Assembly: GCA_913065125.1 (NCBI GenBank)
Contig: CAJYAG010000004.1
Span: 1-64,000, forward strand
Origin: an uncultured Flavobacteriaceae bacterium
GTDB lineage: Bacteria > Bacteroidota > Bacteroidia > Flavobacteriales > Flavobacteriaceae
Direction: 5' to 3'
Length of the DNA: 64,000 nucleotides
Positions within the stretch are counted from its first letter, which is position 1, and each line of letters opens with the position of its first letter. Under the pieces are notes generated by a model, which was not told the DNA's origin, ran no database searches, and saw nothing but the letters and a program-made list of their open reading frames with translations. Positions 42,298-51,006 of this stretch are shown one piece after another. The position numbers were made by a program, and so were the translations under genes.

Positions 42298-44514
42298 TTA
42301 CTCTATTTTTTCGTTTACAAAAGGTGTGTCAGAAAGATTGACTTCGATTGTTTTGTCTTTATTCTCAACAGAATATAAATTATGAATGTTTTCCTCTTTA
42401 ACAAGTTTTGTTGCTTTTTTAAATGTTATTTTCTTGCCGTTATAAGTAAATTTCGCACCTCTTTTATGAAGGTTTTTTATGTAGTTTAATATAGTTTTGA
42501 TTCTAGTAGCCTTTTCTACCTTTATAGGATTCTGTGTTTTCTTTTTCCAATAAGTAAACGCTTTATTATAACGCTCAGTTTCTTTTTTTGTAGCGTTCTT
42601 TTTTAATAACGGTGGAGGTGGAATTGCTTTTCCATCAATTTTACCTGGAGCACTTTGTAGTAATTCTACAACTTCTACCCACTGATTTGAACTTGCATGA
42701 TTCTCATTAATTACTGGAGCTACAGCCATTTCATTTTCTTTCTTTTTTGGTGGTGGTGGAGGTGGTAATTTATTAACCTTTTCTTTCCAAATTTTATATG
42801 CTTTATTATATCGCTCAATTTCTTTTTTTGTAGCATTTTTTTTCAAAGGTGGCGGCGGCGGAAGAACTCGAGAAGGTTTTGTAACTTGCTTTTTTTGTGA
42901 AGCAGTCATTTTGTTATACAACTCATTTAAATAGATCACATTTGCTTTTCTATTTTTAGAAGTAGATTGAATTCTTTTTGCCAATTTCTTATAGGTAAAA
43001 ACAATGTCTATTGGTGGAGGAGGAGGCGGAACTACTTTTCTAATGTCTGTTACGCTTTGTTGCTGTTTTTTAGACATTTTTTTATATAAGGAAATCATTT
43101 TATTTACATCTTTTACTTTGTAAATTTTTGATTTTGATTCTTTGCCTAATAAAGTTTTATATTCCTTCATTTCTTTCTCTGAAATGCCTTCTTGTTTTTT
43201 AATTATTTGAGGAGTTTTTTTATCAAATATTGAAATCCCATTTATAGTATTATTTTCAATATTAGCATCTATATATTTTATTTCTAAAGAATAATTAATA
43301 CTTGCTCTCGGTTTTATTTCATCAAAATCTTTTGTCTTATTATTTCGTTTTAAATTTGAATAGAATGTATAACCAGAACCATTTTTAAAAGTTTCTCCAG
43401 GGTATAAATCTGGTAGTTCTTCATTAAACTGTACTAATCTATCATCAACTTTAAAAACAATGATGTAATCTTTTGAAGATATTTTTTTATTTCCGTTATT
43501 TTTTATAGTGTAAGCAAACATAATTCCGTTATATGAAGTTCTGCTTTCTTCAACTTTAACTGCTTCAATATCATTATTATAGTTAATGTTTGCTTCAACC
43601 GCCTGTGGTAGTTTTTCTTGTGCTTCTACTCGTTGAGCAAAGGCGAAAACAAATCCTGCAGTTAATGGAATTACCATCAATTTTTTAAGTAGGATGTTGG
43701 TTTTGGAACTCGGTGTTGTCATCATAAGTAATCGTTTTTTTGTGAGTGAATAATTTAAATTACTGGCCAAGTAAATATTGTTTTGCTGAGCAGTTGTATT
43801 TAATAATACATATTGGTATTCAGCGATGTTTTTATGTGATTTTAGTACAGCATCATCCGCTAAAAATTCGTGATTTAACTGGATTGCTTTTTTGTAATAT
43901 CTAAAGATTGGGTTGAACCAAAATAGGATTTGTAAAACTTCAATAAATAAGACATCTAACGAATGTTTTTGTTGAACATGTGTTAATTCGTGTGTTAAAA
44001 TTTGTTGGTCAACGGTATTTGTTTTATAGCTCTTTTTATTGATAAATATATAATGTAAAAATGTGTACGGAACAATCTTTTCTCTAAGCAATACAACGGT
44101 TGCAGAGAAGTAAGACACTTTTTTATTTCTTTTGGTTTGTTCTAAAAGGTGATAGATTTTTTTTGTCAGGAGAAATAATAAAACAAAACTGATGATGCAA
44201 TACAATCCGATAAAGTAATTGGTGTAATCAATTTCTTGAGCAATCTGAGTTGTTGTTAATTCTGATTGAAATTGCAATACATTTTCTTGTTGATGTAAAA
44301 TCGATTCAATAAATTCTGCTGTTGCAACTGTAATTATAAAACTAGGAACGATAAACGAAAATACAATAGCACCTAACAAATAAAAACGATTGAATCGATG
44401 CATTTTTTCTTTCTCTAAAACAAAATGATAGAATGCTAGAAGCAATACTAAACAGATGGTCGATTTTATAATATATGCTAACATCTTACTTTTTTTTATC
44501 GATTTGTTGGTCAA
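42298..44514 (-). CDS. BlaR1/MecR1-type M56 membrane peptidase with Pro-rich repeats
   Basis: This 738 aa protein has membrane segments in the first 300 residues and the M56 zinc motif HELTHVQQKH at about residue 178. The extracytoplasmic part (about 300-738) does not look like a penicillin-binding sensor. It carries PPPPP stretches alternating with repeats of two kinds (KKNATKKEIERYNKAYKIWK and KMTASQKKQVTK types). In BlaR-like systems the protease inactivates its cognate repressor. The repressor gene lies directly upstream and overlaps by 29 bp. The signal sensed here is unknown. Confidence 0.85.
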   Translation of the reverse strand: MTNKSIKKSKMLAYIIKSTICLVLLLAFYHFVLEKEKMHRFNRFYLLGAIVFSFIVPSFIITVATAEFIESILHQQENVLQFQSELTTTQIAQEIDYTNYFIGLYCIISFVLLFLLTKKIYHLLEQTKRNKKVSYFSATVVLLREKIVPYTFLHYIFINKKSYKTNTVDQQILTHELTHVQQKHSLDVLFIEVLQILFWFNPIFRYYKKAIQLNHEFLADDAVLKSHKNIAEYQYVLLNTTAQQNNIYLASNLNYSLTKKRLLMMTTPSSKTNILLKKLMVIPLTAGFVFAFAQRVEAQEKLPQAVEANINYNNDIEAVKVEESRTSYNGIMFAYTIKNNGNKKISSKDYIIVFKVDDRLVQFNEELPDLYPGETFKNGSGYTFYSNLKRNNKTKDFDEIKPRASINYSLEIKYIDANIENNTINGISIFDKKTPQIIKKQEGISEKEMKEYKTLLGKESKSKIYKVKDVNKMISLYKKMSKKQQQSVTDIRKVVPPPPPPIDIVFTYKKLAKRIQSTSKNRKANVIYLNELYNKMTASQKKQVTKPSRVLPPPPPLKKNATKKEIERYNKAYKIWKEKVNKLPPPPPPKKKENEMAVAPVINENHASSNQWVEVVELLQSAPGKIDGKAIPPPPLLKKNATKKETERYNKAFTYWKKKTQNPIKVEKATRIKTILNYIKNLHKRGAKFTYNGKKITFKKATKLVKEENIHNLYSVENKDKTIEVNLSDTPFVNEKIE

Positions 44515-44854
44515 TAATTTTCTTCATTTCTTCTAAATCTTCTTTAGATAAATTCGTTTCAGAAGTAAAAAACGATGCAAATTGCGGAGCAGAATCATTA
44601 AAAAAGTTTTTAATTAATCCGTTTACGTGCTTCGAAAAGTAATCTGATTTTTTTACTAAAGGAAAATATTCTCTCGATTTTCCGTAGAGTTTATAATCGA
44701 TGAAACCCTTGTCATTTATGCGTTTTAACAAAGTAGCAACCGTTGTTGTTGCTGGCTTTGGTGTAGGAAAATCTTCTAATAAATCTTTCATAAAAGCTTT
44801 TTTACGTTTCCATAAGTATTGCATAACTTGTTCTTCAGATTTTGATAATTGCAT
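44486..44854 (-). CDS. BlaI/MecI/CopY family repressor
   Basis: This 122 aa winged-helix repressor has the recognition segment TTVATLLKRINDKGFIDYKLYGKSREYFPL, typical of BlaI/MecI. The C-terminal half should dimerise and be cut by the M56 protease encoded next. Two operator-like palindromes, CTACAAATGTAG and CTACAAGTGTAG, lie 25-63 bp upstream and overlap its own promoter elements. Autoregulation is therefore very likely, and the divergent cyclophilin gene may be controlled too. Confidence 0.92.
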   Translation of the reverse strand: MQLSKSEEQVMQYLWKRKKAFMKDLLEDFPTPKPATTTVATLLKRINDKGFIDYKLYGKSREYFPLVKKSDYFSKHVNGLIKNFFNDSAPQFASFFTSETNLSKEDLEEMKKIIDQQIDKKK

Positions 44855-44878
44855 TGTTCTACGTTTTTAGAATTAACT

Positions 44879-44917
44879 CTACAAATGTAGAAATAAAATT
44901 TGATTCTACAAGTGTAG
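44879..44917 (-). promoter_or_regulatory. Twin BlaI operators overlapping the promoter
   Basis: CTACAAATGTAG (44879-44890) and CTACAAGTGTAG (44906-44917) are TACAnnTGTA-type dyads with centres 27 bp apart. Read on the - strand, the proximal one contains TACATTTG (-7) and the distal one contains the TTG of the -33 element, with 19 bp between them. Repressor binding would cover both promoter elements. Confidence 0.85.
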
Positions 44918-44947
44918 AGTCAACTATTTTTAAAATAAAGTTTTTCA

Positions 44948-44955
44948 TACATTTG
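44948..44955 (+). promoter_or_regulatory. -7 element of the cyclophilin gene
   Basis: TACATTTG lies 37 bp before the ATG at 44992 and 31 bp downstream of the nearer BlaI operator. Confidence 0.55.
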
Positions 44956-44991
44956 TTACAATCAAAAAACGAACCAACAAAAACTTATAAA

Positions 44992-45618
44992 ATGAAGAGA
45001 GTACTATTCTTGGTTAGTATTATTTTAATTGCTTCTTGTGCGTCAAAAAAATTCAATCAGAAATGGTTAAAGGCTGAAGCGCCAAATACGTTTAAAGCAC
45101 GTTTTGAAACAACAAAAGGAAATTTTGATATTGTTGCCAGAAGAGCTTGGTCTCCAAAAGGTGTTGATAGATTGTATCAATTAATTAAAAATGGTTATTT
45201 CGATGATATTGCAATATATAGAGTAGTTCCTGATTTTGTAGCTCAATTTGGTATTCATAATGATAGTACTATCAATAATAGTTGGAGAGACCATAAGATT
45301 GATGATGAACCAGTTTTGGCAAAAAATGAAGCCATGTCGATTGCATTTGCGCGAGGAGGTAAAAGAACAAGATCCAATCAGTTTTACATCAATTTAAAAG
45401 ACAATTATAGATTGGACAATTATAAAGGACCAGGTGTTACAGGATTTCCTGTAATTGCAAAAGTGATTGAAGGCAAAGAAAACGTATTGAAATTTTATAG
45501 CGGATATGGAGGTGCTTTAGGAGGAAAACAAGATTCTATTGCAAAGTTTGGAAACAGTTTTTTACGAGAAAAATATCCAAAAGTAGATTATATTATGAAA
45601 GCCTATTTTATAAAGTAA
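44992..45618 (+). CDS. Cyclophilin-type peptidyl-prolyl isomerase lipoprotein
   Basis: This 208 aa protein has a lipoprotein signal (IILIASC) and one cyclophilin domain. RFETTKGNFDIVARRAWSP leads into LIKNGYFDDIAIYRVVPDFVAQFG, and SIAFARGGKRTRSNQFYIN is the substrate-binding region. An open frame extends back to 44842, but that would start inside the BlaI gene and across its operators; the ATG at 44992 yields the signal peptide. It should assist folding in the periplasm. It is divergent from the BlaI/BlaR-type genes and may share their regulation. Confidence 0.88.
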   Translation: MKRVLFLVSIILIASCASKKFNQKWLKAEAPNTFKARFETTKGNFDIVARRAWSPKGVDRLYQLIKNGYFDDIAIYRVVPDFVAQFGIHNDSTINNSWRDHKIDDEPVLAKNEAMSIAFARGGKRTRSNQFYINLKDNYRLDNYKGPGVTGFPVIAKVIEGKENVLKFYSGYGGALGGKQDSIAKFGNSFLREKYPKVDYIMKAYFIK

Positions 45619-45631
45619 ATTATTGTCTGTT

Positions 45632-45700
45632 CGAGCGGAGTTGAAATGTTTATAACACAATAGGTTCTCACATCTCGACTCCGCTCGATATGACACTCGA
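45632..45700. repeat. Dispersed inverted repeat (TCGAGCGGAGT type)
   Basis: TCGAGCGGAGTTGA and, about 35 bp on, TCGACTCCGCTCGA form a long stem. A related copy lies at 51745-51810. Confidence 0.65.
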
Positions 45701-45748
45701 TTAGACATGTTGATGTTCTTTATTTTCAATTAAAAATATTAGCAAATA

Positions 45749-45799
45749 AAAAAGCCGCTTAGATACTGAAACAAGTTCAGCATAAAAGCGGCTTTTTTT
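45749..45799. terminator. Bidirectional terminator containing a repeat palindrome
   Basis: A 12 bp stem (AAAAAGCCGCTT / AAGCGGCTTTTT) with T-runs on both strands encloses the CTGAAACAAGTTCAG palindrome at 45765-45779. It separates the convergent cyclophilin and S9 peptidase genes. Confidence 0.8.
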
Positions 45800-45800
45800 G

Positions 45801-47987
45801 TTATTTAAAATTTGCTAAATCAAATTCTTTAGGTGGAATTTCATTACGTAAGTGTGTGATAAAATAATCCCAACGTTTTCTCGTCATATAGTTTGTCATG
45901 TCTCCATAGCCATGTCTTTTATTCGGAAATAAAATCATGTCAAAATCTTTGTTTGCTTTGATCAATGCTTCAACAACTAACATGGTGTTAGAGGGCGGAA
46001 CATTATTATCAATAGAACCATGTGTAATTAATAACTTTCCTTTTAAATTTCCTGCAATTAATTGATTTGCTTGATTGTCATAATTTGTAGTTCCGTCTCC
46101 TTTTCCTTCCATATTTCCGTCCACCAACAAACCTTGCCATTTTTCTCCCCAATCAGCTTCGTAGTTTCTGTTATCGTGATTTCCTGCGCCAGAAACAGCT
46201 ACATCATAAAATTCTGGATATGCAAAAACGGCTCTTGTAGACGCAAATCCACCACCAGAATGTCCCCAAATTCCAACACGCTCAATATCCATTCCTTTGT
46301 ATTGTTCTGCTAATTGTTTAATTGCTGCAATATTATCTGGAATTCCATTATCGCCCATATTTCCATAATAGAAATCATGAAAAGATTTTGATCTTCCCGG
46401 AGTACCCATGGCATCAACAGCAACGACCACAAAACCTAATTCGGCCGCAGCTTGAAAATCCCTCCAAACAGGTCTAAACCCGTAATTACCAACAGAACCA
46501 GATTGTGGCCCAGGATAAATATAATTTAACACTGGATATTTTTCACTTTCATGATAATTTGTAGGAAGAAATAAAACGCCGTACAAATCAGTTTCATTAC
46601 CTCTGGCCTTTACGTTAAATTCAATCGGAGCGATATATCCTTCAGCTTCTAATTCAGAAATATCTGCAGCTTCCAATTCTGCAATTTCTTCCCCATTTCT
46701 ATTTCTCAATACAGAAACTGGCGGAGTATCCGTTGTAGAATATGTATCTACAAAATAATCTATATTTGGAGAAAAACTTATAGAATGTGTTCCGTAATCT
46801 GGAGTTAAATTTGTAAAACCTTTTCCGTCAAAACCTACTTTATATAAGTAATCATGGTATGGATTTCCTTCTTCTTTTCCGCCTCCAGTAAAGAAAATTT
46901 CTCTAGAGTTTTCGTCAAGATATTTAATTTGTTTTACCAACCAGTTACCAGTTGTAATTTGGTTTTTTAGTTTTTTTGTATTTAAATCGTATAAATATAG
47001 GTGTCCCCAATTCGTTTTTTCAGAATACCAAATAAACTCATTAGAATCAAATAATACTCTCCAGTTTTCTGCTCGTACACCAGATTCGTAATAAGTATCA
47101 ACAACTTCTTTGTGAATTGAACTTACTTTACCAGTTCTTGCATCTGCAATTTGTAAATGTGCTTCTTTATGATCTCTTGATCCAGAAACAAAGGCAAATT
47201 TAGAGCCATCGTTGCTCCATTGAGCATCCAATAGAACACCACCACGACCAGCTATATGATCTGTAGTTGTTCCTCTTTGAAAATCTTTACCCATTTTTAA
47301 ACGCACCATTTTTGGTCTGGCTCCTAAATGGATAATTACGCGTTCTATGGTGAAGATTGTTTTGTCTCCTGGCAATGGATGTTTCCAAGCTTCTAATTTA
47401 GGGTGACCCACATTGGTAGTTGTTAAATACATTTCGCCAACTCCACGAGCATCTTGCTGAAAAGTTGCAATTTTATCAGAATTTGGCGACCATTTTAACA
47501 CCGCATTGTCTCCTCTTGTCCAACCAGCATTATTAGTCGCATACCCGTAATCTTTTTTTCCGTCAAAGGTTAACTGCGTTTTTTTATTGTTTGATAAATC
47601 TCTGATCCATAAATTGTAATTATCAATATAAGCAGCCAATTTTCCATTCGGAGAAACATGTTCGTTTCTGGTAGCTTTTGCATATTTCGATTCTGTTTTT
47701 GGAGTTTTATAATCAGTTAAAGTTGCTTTCTCTTTTGTGTTTGCATTTACAGAAACATATTCAATTCCGTTTTTAGTTCTTTTAGAATAAACAAGTACAT
47801 CATCACTTGTCCAACTCTGAGAAGTAATTTGATTGTGAACCAATCCAGACCAACTACGCTGCATAAATTTAGCAGCATTTTTGTAATCGTCTGCAGTTCG
47901 TTGTTTCGTTTCGGTAGAAGTAGCACAAGCCGTTAAAAGCAAAATGGATAAAGAAACCATACTTGCTTTTTGAAGTAAATTTTTCAT
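45801..47987 (-). CDS. S9 family prolyl peptidase (DPP-IV type) lipoprotein, second copy
   Basis: This 728 aa protein has a lipoprotein signal (ILLLTAC), a beta-propeller (about 60-480) and a hydrolase domain with the Ser in GHSGGGFAS, Asp in GSIDNNVPP and His in NKRHGYGD. Overall architecture equals that of the S9 enzyme at 10119-12386, but the sequences have diverged, so they are old paralogues. It likely releases Xaa-Pro dipeptides outside the cytoplasm. The next gene on this strand upstream is an M20 dipeptidase. Confidence 0.88.
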   Translation of the reverse strand: MKNLLQKASMVSLSILLLTACATSTETKQRTADDYKNAAKFMQRSWSGLVHNQITSQSWTSDDVLVYSKRTKNGIEYVSVNANTKEKATLTDYKTPKTESKYAKATRNEHVSPNGKLAAYIDNYNLWIRDLSNNKKTQLTFDGKKDYGYATNNAGWTRGDNAVLKWSPNSDKIATFQQDARGVGEMYLTTTNVGHPKLEAWKHPLPGDKTIFTIERVIIHLGARPKMVRLKMGKDFQRGTTTDHIAGRGGVLLDAQWSNDGSKFAFVSGSRDHKEAHLQIADARTGKVSSIHKEVVDTYYESGVRAENWRVLFDSNEFIWYSEKTNWGHLYLYDLNTKKLKNQITTGNWLVKQIKYLDENSREIFFTGGGKEEGNPYHDYLYKVGFDGKGFTNLTPDYGTHSISFSPNIDYFVDTYSTTDTPPVSVLRNRNGEEIAELEAADISELEAEGYIAPIEFNVKARGNETDLYGVLFLPTNYHESEKYPVLNYIYPGPQSGSVGNYGFRPVWRDFQAAAELGFVVVAVDAMGTPGRSKSFHDFYYGNMGDNGIPDNIAAIKQLAEQYKGMDIERVGIWGHSGGGFASTRAVFAYPEFYDVAVSGAGNHDNRNYEADWGEKWQGLLVDGNMEGKGDGTTNYDNQANQLIAGNLKGKLLITHGSIDNNVPPSNTMLVVEALIKANKDFDMILFPNKRHGYGDMTNYMTRKRWDYFITHLRNEIPPKEFDLANFK

Positions 47988-48058
47988 TGGTTGAGTATTT
48001 AATTAGTTTGTATAAAAATATTTTATTTATCTGTTGATTTGAGTTAAGAAACAGTTAA

Positions 48059-49450
48059 TTATTTGGTTTTCAATTCGGTAAAATATTTGTAAAATAATGG
48101 TATTGTTTCAATACCTTTTAGATAATTGAAAATTCCGAAATGTTCGTTTGGAGAATGTATGGCATCAGAATCTAAACCAAACCCCATTAAAATGATTTTA
48201 CTTTTTAATTCTTTCTCAAACAAGGCAACAATCGGAATGCTTCCTCCACTTCTTTGTGGAATCGGCGTTTTACCAAAAGTAGTTTCATAGGCTTTACTCG
48301 CCGCTTGATATCCAATATTATCAATCGGAGTTACATAACCTTGTCCGCCATGATGAGGTTTTACTACAACTTTAACTCCTGCAGGAGCAATACTTTCAAA
48401 ATGATTTTTAAACAATTCTGTAATTTCTTTCCAATCTTGATTTGGTACTAAACGCATCGATATTTTTGCAAATGCTTTTGAAGCAATTACTGTTTTTGCG
48501 CCTTCACCAATATATCCGCCCCAAATTCCGTTGACGTCCAACGTTGGTCTAATAGAATTTCTTTCGTTGGTAGAATATCCGTTTTCGCCGTAAACAGCAT
48601 CAATATCTAATGCTTTTTTATAATTGTCTAAAGAGAAAGGTGCTTTTGCCATTTCTGCTCTTTCTTCTTGGGGTAATTCTTCTACATTGTTGTAGAAGCC
48701 TGGAATTGTAATGTGGTTATTTTCATCATGTAAAGAGGCAATCATTTTTGTCAATACATTAATAGGATTTGCAACAGCACCGCCATACAAACCAGAATGT
48801 AAATCTCTATTTGGTCCAGTTACTTCAACTTCTACATAACTCAAACCGCGTAAACCGGTTGTGATAGACGGAATATCATTGGCAATCATTCCGGTATCAG
48901 AAATTAAAATAACATCATTGGCTAATTTTTCTTGATTCCTTTCAACAAACCAAGACAAACTTTCAGAACCAACTTCTTCTTCGCCTTCAATCATAAATTT
49001 CACATTACAAGGTAAATTCCCTGTTGATGTCATGTATTCTAACGCTTTTACATGCATAAACATTTGTCCTTTATCATCACATGCTCCACGTGCAAAAATG
49101 GCACCTTCAGGATGAATCTCTGTGGATTTTATTACAGGTTTAAAAGGTGGAGAATCCCATAATTCAATTGGGTCAGCTGGCTGAACATCATAATGACCAT
49201 ATACTAAAACAGTTGGTAAATTAATGTCAATAATTTTTTCTCCGTATACAATTGGATATCCTGGAGTCTTACAAATTTCTACTTTGTCGCAGCCTGCTTT
49301 CTCTAAAAATGATTTTACTACTTCAGAAGTATTTAAAACCTCTTGTTTGAATGCCGGATCTGCACTTACAGATGGGATTTTAAGGATTTCTATTAATTCG
49401 TTGATAAAACGTTCTTTGTTCGAATCGATATAGTTTTTAATGTTTTGCAT
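48059..49450 (-). CDS. M20 family dipeptidase
   Basis: This 463 aa zinc dipeptidase has its metal-binding residues in GHYDVQPADP, the bridging Asp in RGACDDKGQ, the catalytic Glu pair in EGEEEVGSES and a lid/dimerisation domain in the middle (about 205-365). Family members of this size are cytosolic non-specific dipeptidases. No signal peptide is seen. A -7 match on the - strand (TATTTTTG, 49471-49478) lies 21 bp upstream. It lies 71 bp upstream of the S9 peptidase gene. Confidence 0.9.
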   Translation of the reverse strand: MQNIKNYIDSNKERFINELIEILKIPSVSADPAFKQEVLNTSEVVKSFLEKAGCDKVEICKTPGYPIVYGEKIIDINLPTVLVYGHYDVQPADPIELWDSPPFKPVIKSTEIHPEGAIFARGACDDKGQMFMHVKALEYMTSTGNLPCNVKFMIEGEEEVGSESLSWFVERNQEKLANDVILISDTGMIANDIPSITTGLRGLSYVEVEVTGPNRDLHSGLYGGAVANPINVLTKMIASLHDENNHITIPGFYNNVEELPQEERAEMAKAPFSLDNYKKALDIDAVYGENGYSTNERNSIRPTLDVNGIWGGYIGEGAKTVIASKAFAKISMRLVPNQDWKEITELFKNHFESIAPAGVKVVVKPHHGGQGYVTPIDNIGYQAASKAYETTFGKTPIPQRSGGSIPIVALFEKELKSKIILMGFGLDSDAIHSPNEHFGIFNYLKGIETIPLFYKYFTELKTK

Positions 49451-49499
49451 GATAGATTTTTGATGAATATCAAAAATACTAAAATTAATAAAGAACTTC

Positions 49500-49529
49500 T
49501 TTGGAATTTCTCAGTAATGTTTATATTTG
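49500..49529 (+). promoter_or_regulatory. Promoter of tRNA-Leu
   Basis: TTTG at 49500-49503, 18 bp, then TATATTTG at 49522-49529 match both Bacteroidota promoter elements. The transcript would have a leader of about 90 nt before the tRNA. Confidence 0.65.
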
Positions 49530-49615
49530 CAGTCCTTTTACAAGGCTAGTTACCATAGTGTAGCGTTTGTGTTGTAAAAGTTTGTAGGTTATCTGCAAAA
49601 AAAAAAGCAGGTTTA

Positions 49616-49630
49616 CCTGCCGTAGGCAGG
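49616..49630. repeat. Palindrome overlapping the tRNA 5' end
   Basis: CCTGCC-GTA-GGCAGG is a perfect dyad whose right arm is the first five bases of the tRNA acceptor stem. It could compete with acceptor-stem pairing in the precursor. Confidence 0.6.
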
Positions 49631-49707
49631 CGTGGTGGAATTGGTAGACACGCTAGACTTAGGATCTAGTGCCGCAAGGTGTGAGAGTTCGAGTCTCTCC
49701 GCCTGTA
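49626..49707 (+). tRNA. tRNA-Leu (anticodon UAG)
   Basis: Acceptor GCAGGCG pairs with CGCCTGT (one G-U pair at the end), with discriminator A. The anticodon stem CTAGA/TCTAG encloses loop CTTAGGA, giving anticodon TAG. A short variable arm (TGCCGCAAGGTG) and the T arm AGAGTTCGAGTCTCT follow. CCA is not encoded. Confidence 0.95.
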
Positions 49708-49714
49708 CAAAGTA

Positions 49715-49747
49715 AAAGCTCTTCGGAAACGAAGAGCTTTTTTTATT
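49715..49747 (+). terminator. tRNA terminator
   Basis: An 11 bp perfect stem, AAAGCTCTTCG / CGAAGAGCTTT, with a GAAA tetraloop and a T-run. Confidence 0.95.
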
Positions 49748-49887
49748 TAAAAATTTTGAACCTCATAAATGGTACTACTTTCAATTTCGTATATTCGTCT
49801 TTAGAATTGAAATCACAACTATTTGTAAACGAATAGGTTGTGTTTCAATTTGACCAACCCAAAACCAACCATTAAAAATAAAAAAAT

Positions 49888-50544
49888 ATGAAACGTATTA
49901 TCATAGCAATTGTTTTTACAGGAATGTTGATTTCTTGTAATTCATCCGACAAGCCAACAAAAAACCAAAAAGAATCTTTAGACACAGCAACTATAGCTAA
50001 AAAACAGTTAAAGCCAATTGATACAGACGCTGCTTTAATTGCCACTGCATTAATGGCGGCTCCAGAAGAAAGTAGAGCGGGAGCTAAAGTTATTGGGTAT
50101 AATATGGCAGGTGAATTTGTAACACTACGAGAAGGAAATAACGAATTTATTATACTGGCAGATGATCCTAAAAAAGATGGATTTAGTGCAGCATGTTATC
50201 ATAAAAACCTTGAACCTTTTATGGCAAGAGGAAGAGCTTTGAGGGCAGAAGGAAAGAAAAGACAAGAAGTATTTGCAACCCGTGAAGCAGAAATGAAATC
50301 AGGTAAGCTTAAAATTCCTACAGGATCTACATTGCATATTTATTATGGAACAAAAACACAGTATGACCCAGAAACGTCTAAGGTTGAAGGAGCTCGACTT
50401 CGTTACGTTATCTATATGCCTTGGGCAACATCAGAATCTACAGGTTTGCCAAAAGTACCAACGGCACCAAACCATCCATGGATTATGAACCCAGGAACAA
50501 ATAGAGCACATATTATGATTTCACCTATAGCAGAAGATATTTAG
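49888..50544 (+). CDS. Lipoprotein of unknown function
   Basis: This 218 aa protein has a lipobox (MLISC, Cys17) and a Lys/Thr-rich linker. The globular part has AALIATALMAAPEESRAGAKVIGYN, LADDPKKDGFSAACYHKNLEPFMARGRALR and a C-terminal WIMNPGTNRAHIMI. The pattern ARG.AL...G suggests a small-molecule or heme-type binding domain, but I do not recognise the family. It stands alone between the tRNA and a small stress-protein gene. Confidence 0.7.
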   Translation: MKRIIIAIVFTGMLISCNSSDKPTKNQKESLDTATIAKKQLKPIDTDAALIATALMAAPEESRAGAKVIGYNMAGEFVTLREGNNEFIILADDPKKDGFSAACYHKNLEPFMARGRALRAEGKKRQEVFATREAEMKSGKLKIPTGSTLHIYYGTKTQYDPETSKVEGARLRYVIYMPWATSESTGLPKVPTAPNHPWIMNPGTNRAHIMISPIAEDI

Positions 50545-50688
50545 CAACGTAGACGAAAACACAATAATATAATTGTTTCTCATTAAAGATTCGTTTTTAA
50601 TATCTCTGTTGATAACTTAATTGTCAGCTAAGTATTTGATACTAAATAAATTACTAAATTTAAGAATTACTAACTAATAATTTATATT

Positions 50689-50931
50689 ATGACTTTATTG
50701 TACACAGTTTTAATTGGAGCATTGATAGGATTTCTTGCAGGTAAATTAATGAAAGGTGGTGGATTCGGCTTTTTATTGAATGTAATTTTAGGGATTATTG
50801 GTGGAGCAGTTGGCGGATGGATCTTTGGAATTCTAGGAATTTCAATTGCAAACGGTATTGTTGGTGATTTAATTACCGGTGTAATTGGAGCAGCAGTTGT
50901 GCTATTTGTAGCAGGTTTATTTAAAAAATAA
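50689..50931 (+). CDS. GlsB/YeaQ/YmgE-type small membrane protein
   Basis: This 80 aa, Gly-rich protein has three hydrophobic segments (about 4-18, 27-47 and 53-77) and the family motif GxLAGKLMKGGG near residues 15-24. It matches the transglycosylase-associated (GlsB/YeaQ/YmgE) family, commonly stress-induced. Molecular function is unknown. A terminator follows at 50951. Confidence 0.88.
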   Translation: MTLLYTVLIGALIGFLAGKLMKGGGFGFLLNVILGIIGGAVGGWIFGILGISIANGIVGDLITGVIGAAVVLFVAGLFKK

Positions 50932-50950
50932 ATTATCAAAGAATTAACGA

Positions 50951-50981
50951 AAAGAGCTATTTTATGATAGCTCTTTTTTTT
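50951..50981 (+). terminator. Hairpin terminator
   Basis: Stem AAAGAGCTAT / ATAGCTCTTT with a six-base loop and T-run, after the small membrane protein gene. Confidence 0.9.
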
Positions 50982-51006
50982 ATTTTTACACAAAAGAAAT
51001 TAGATC

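Noticed and set aside
44842..44991. Longer start for the cyclophilin gene
   Set aside because: It would begin inside the BlaI gene and run across its operators and the -7 element; the signal peptide begins only at 44992.
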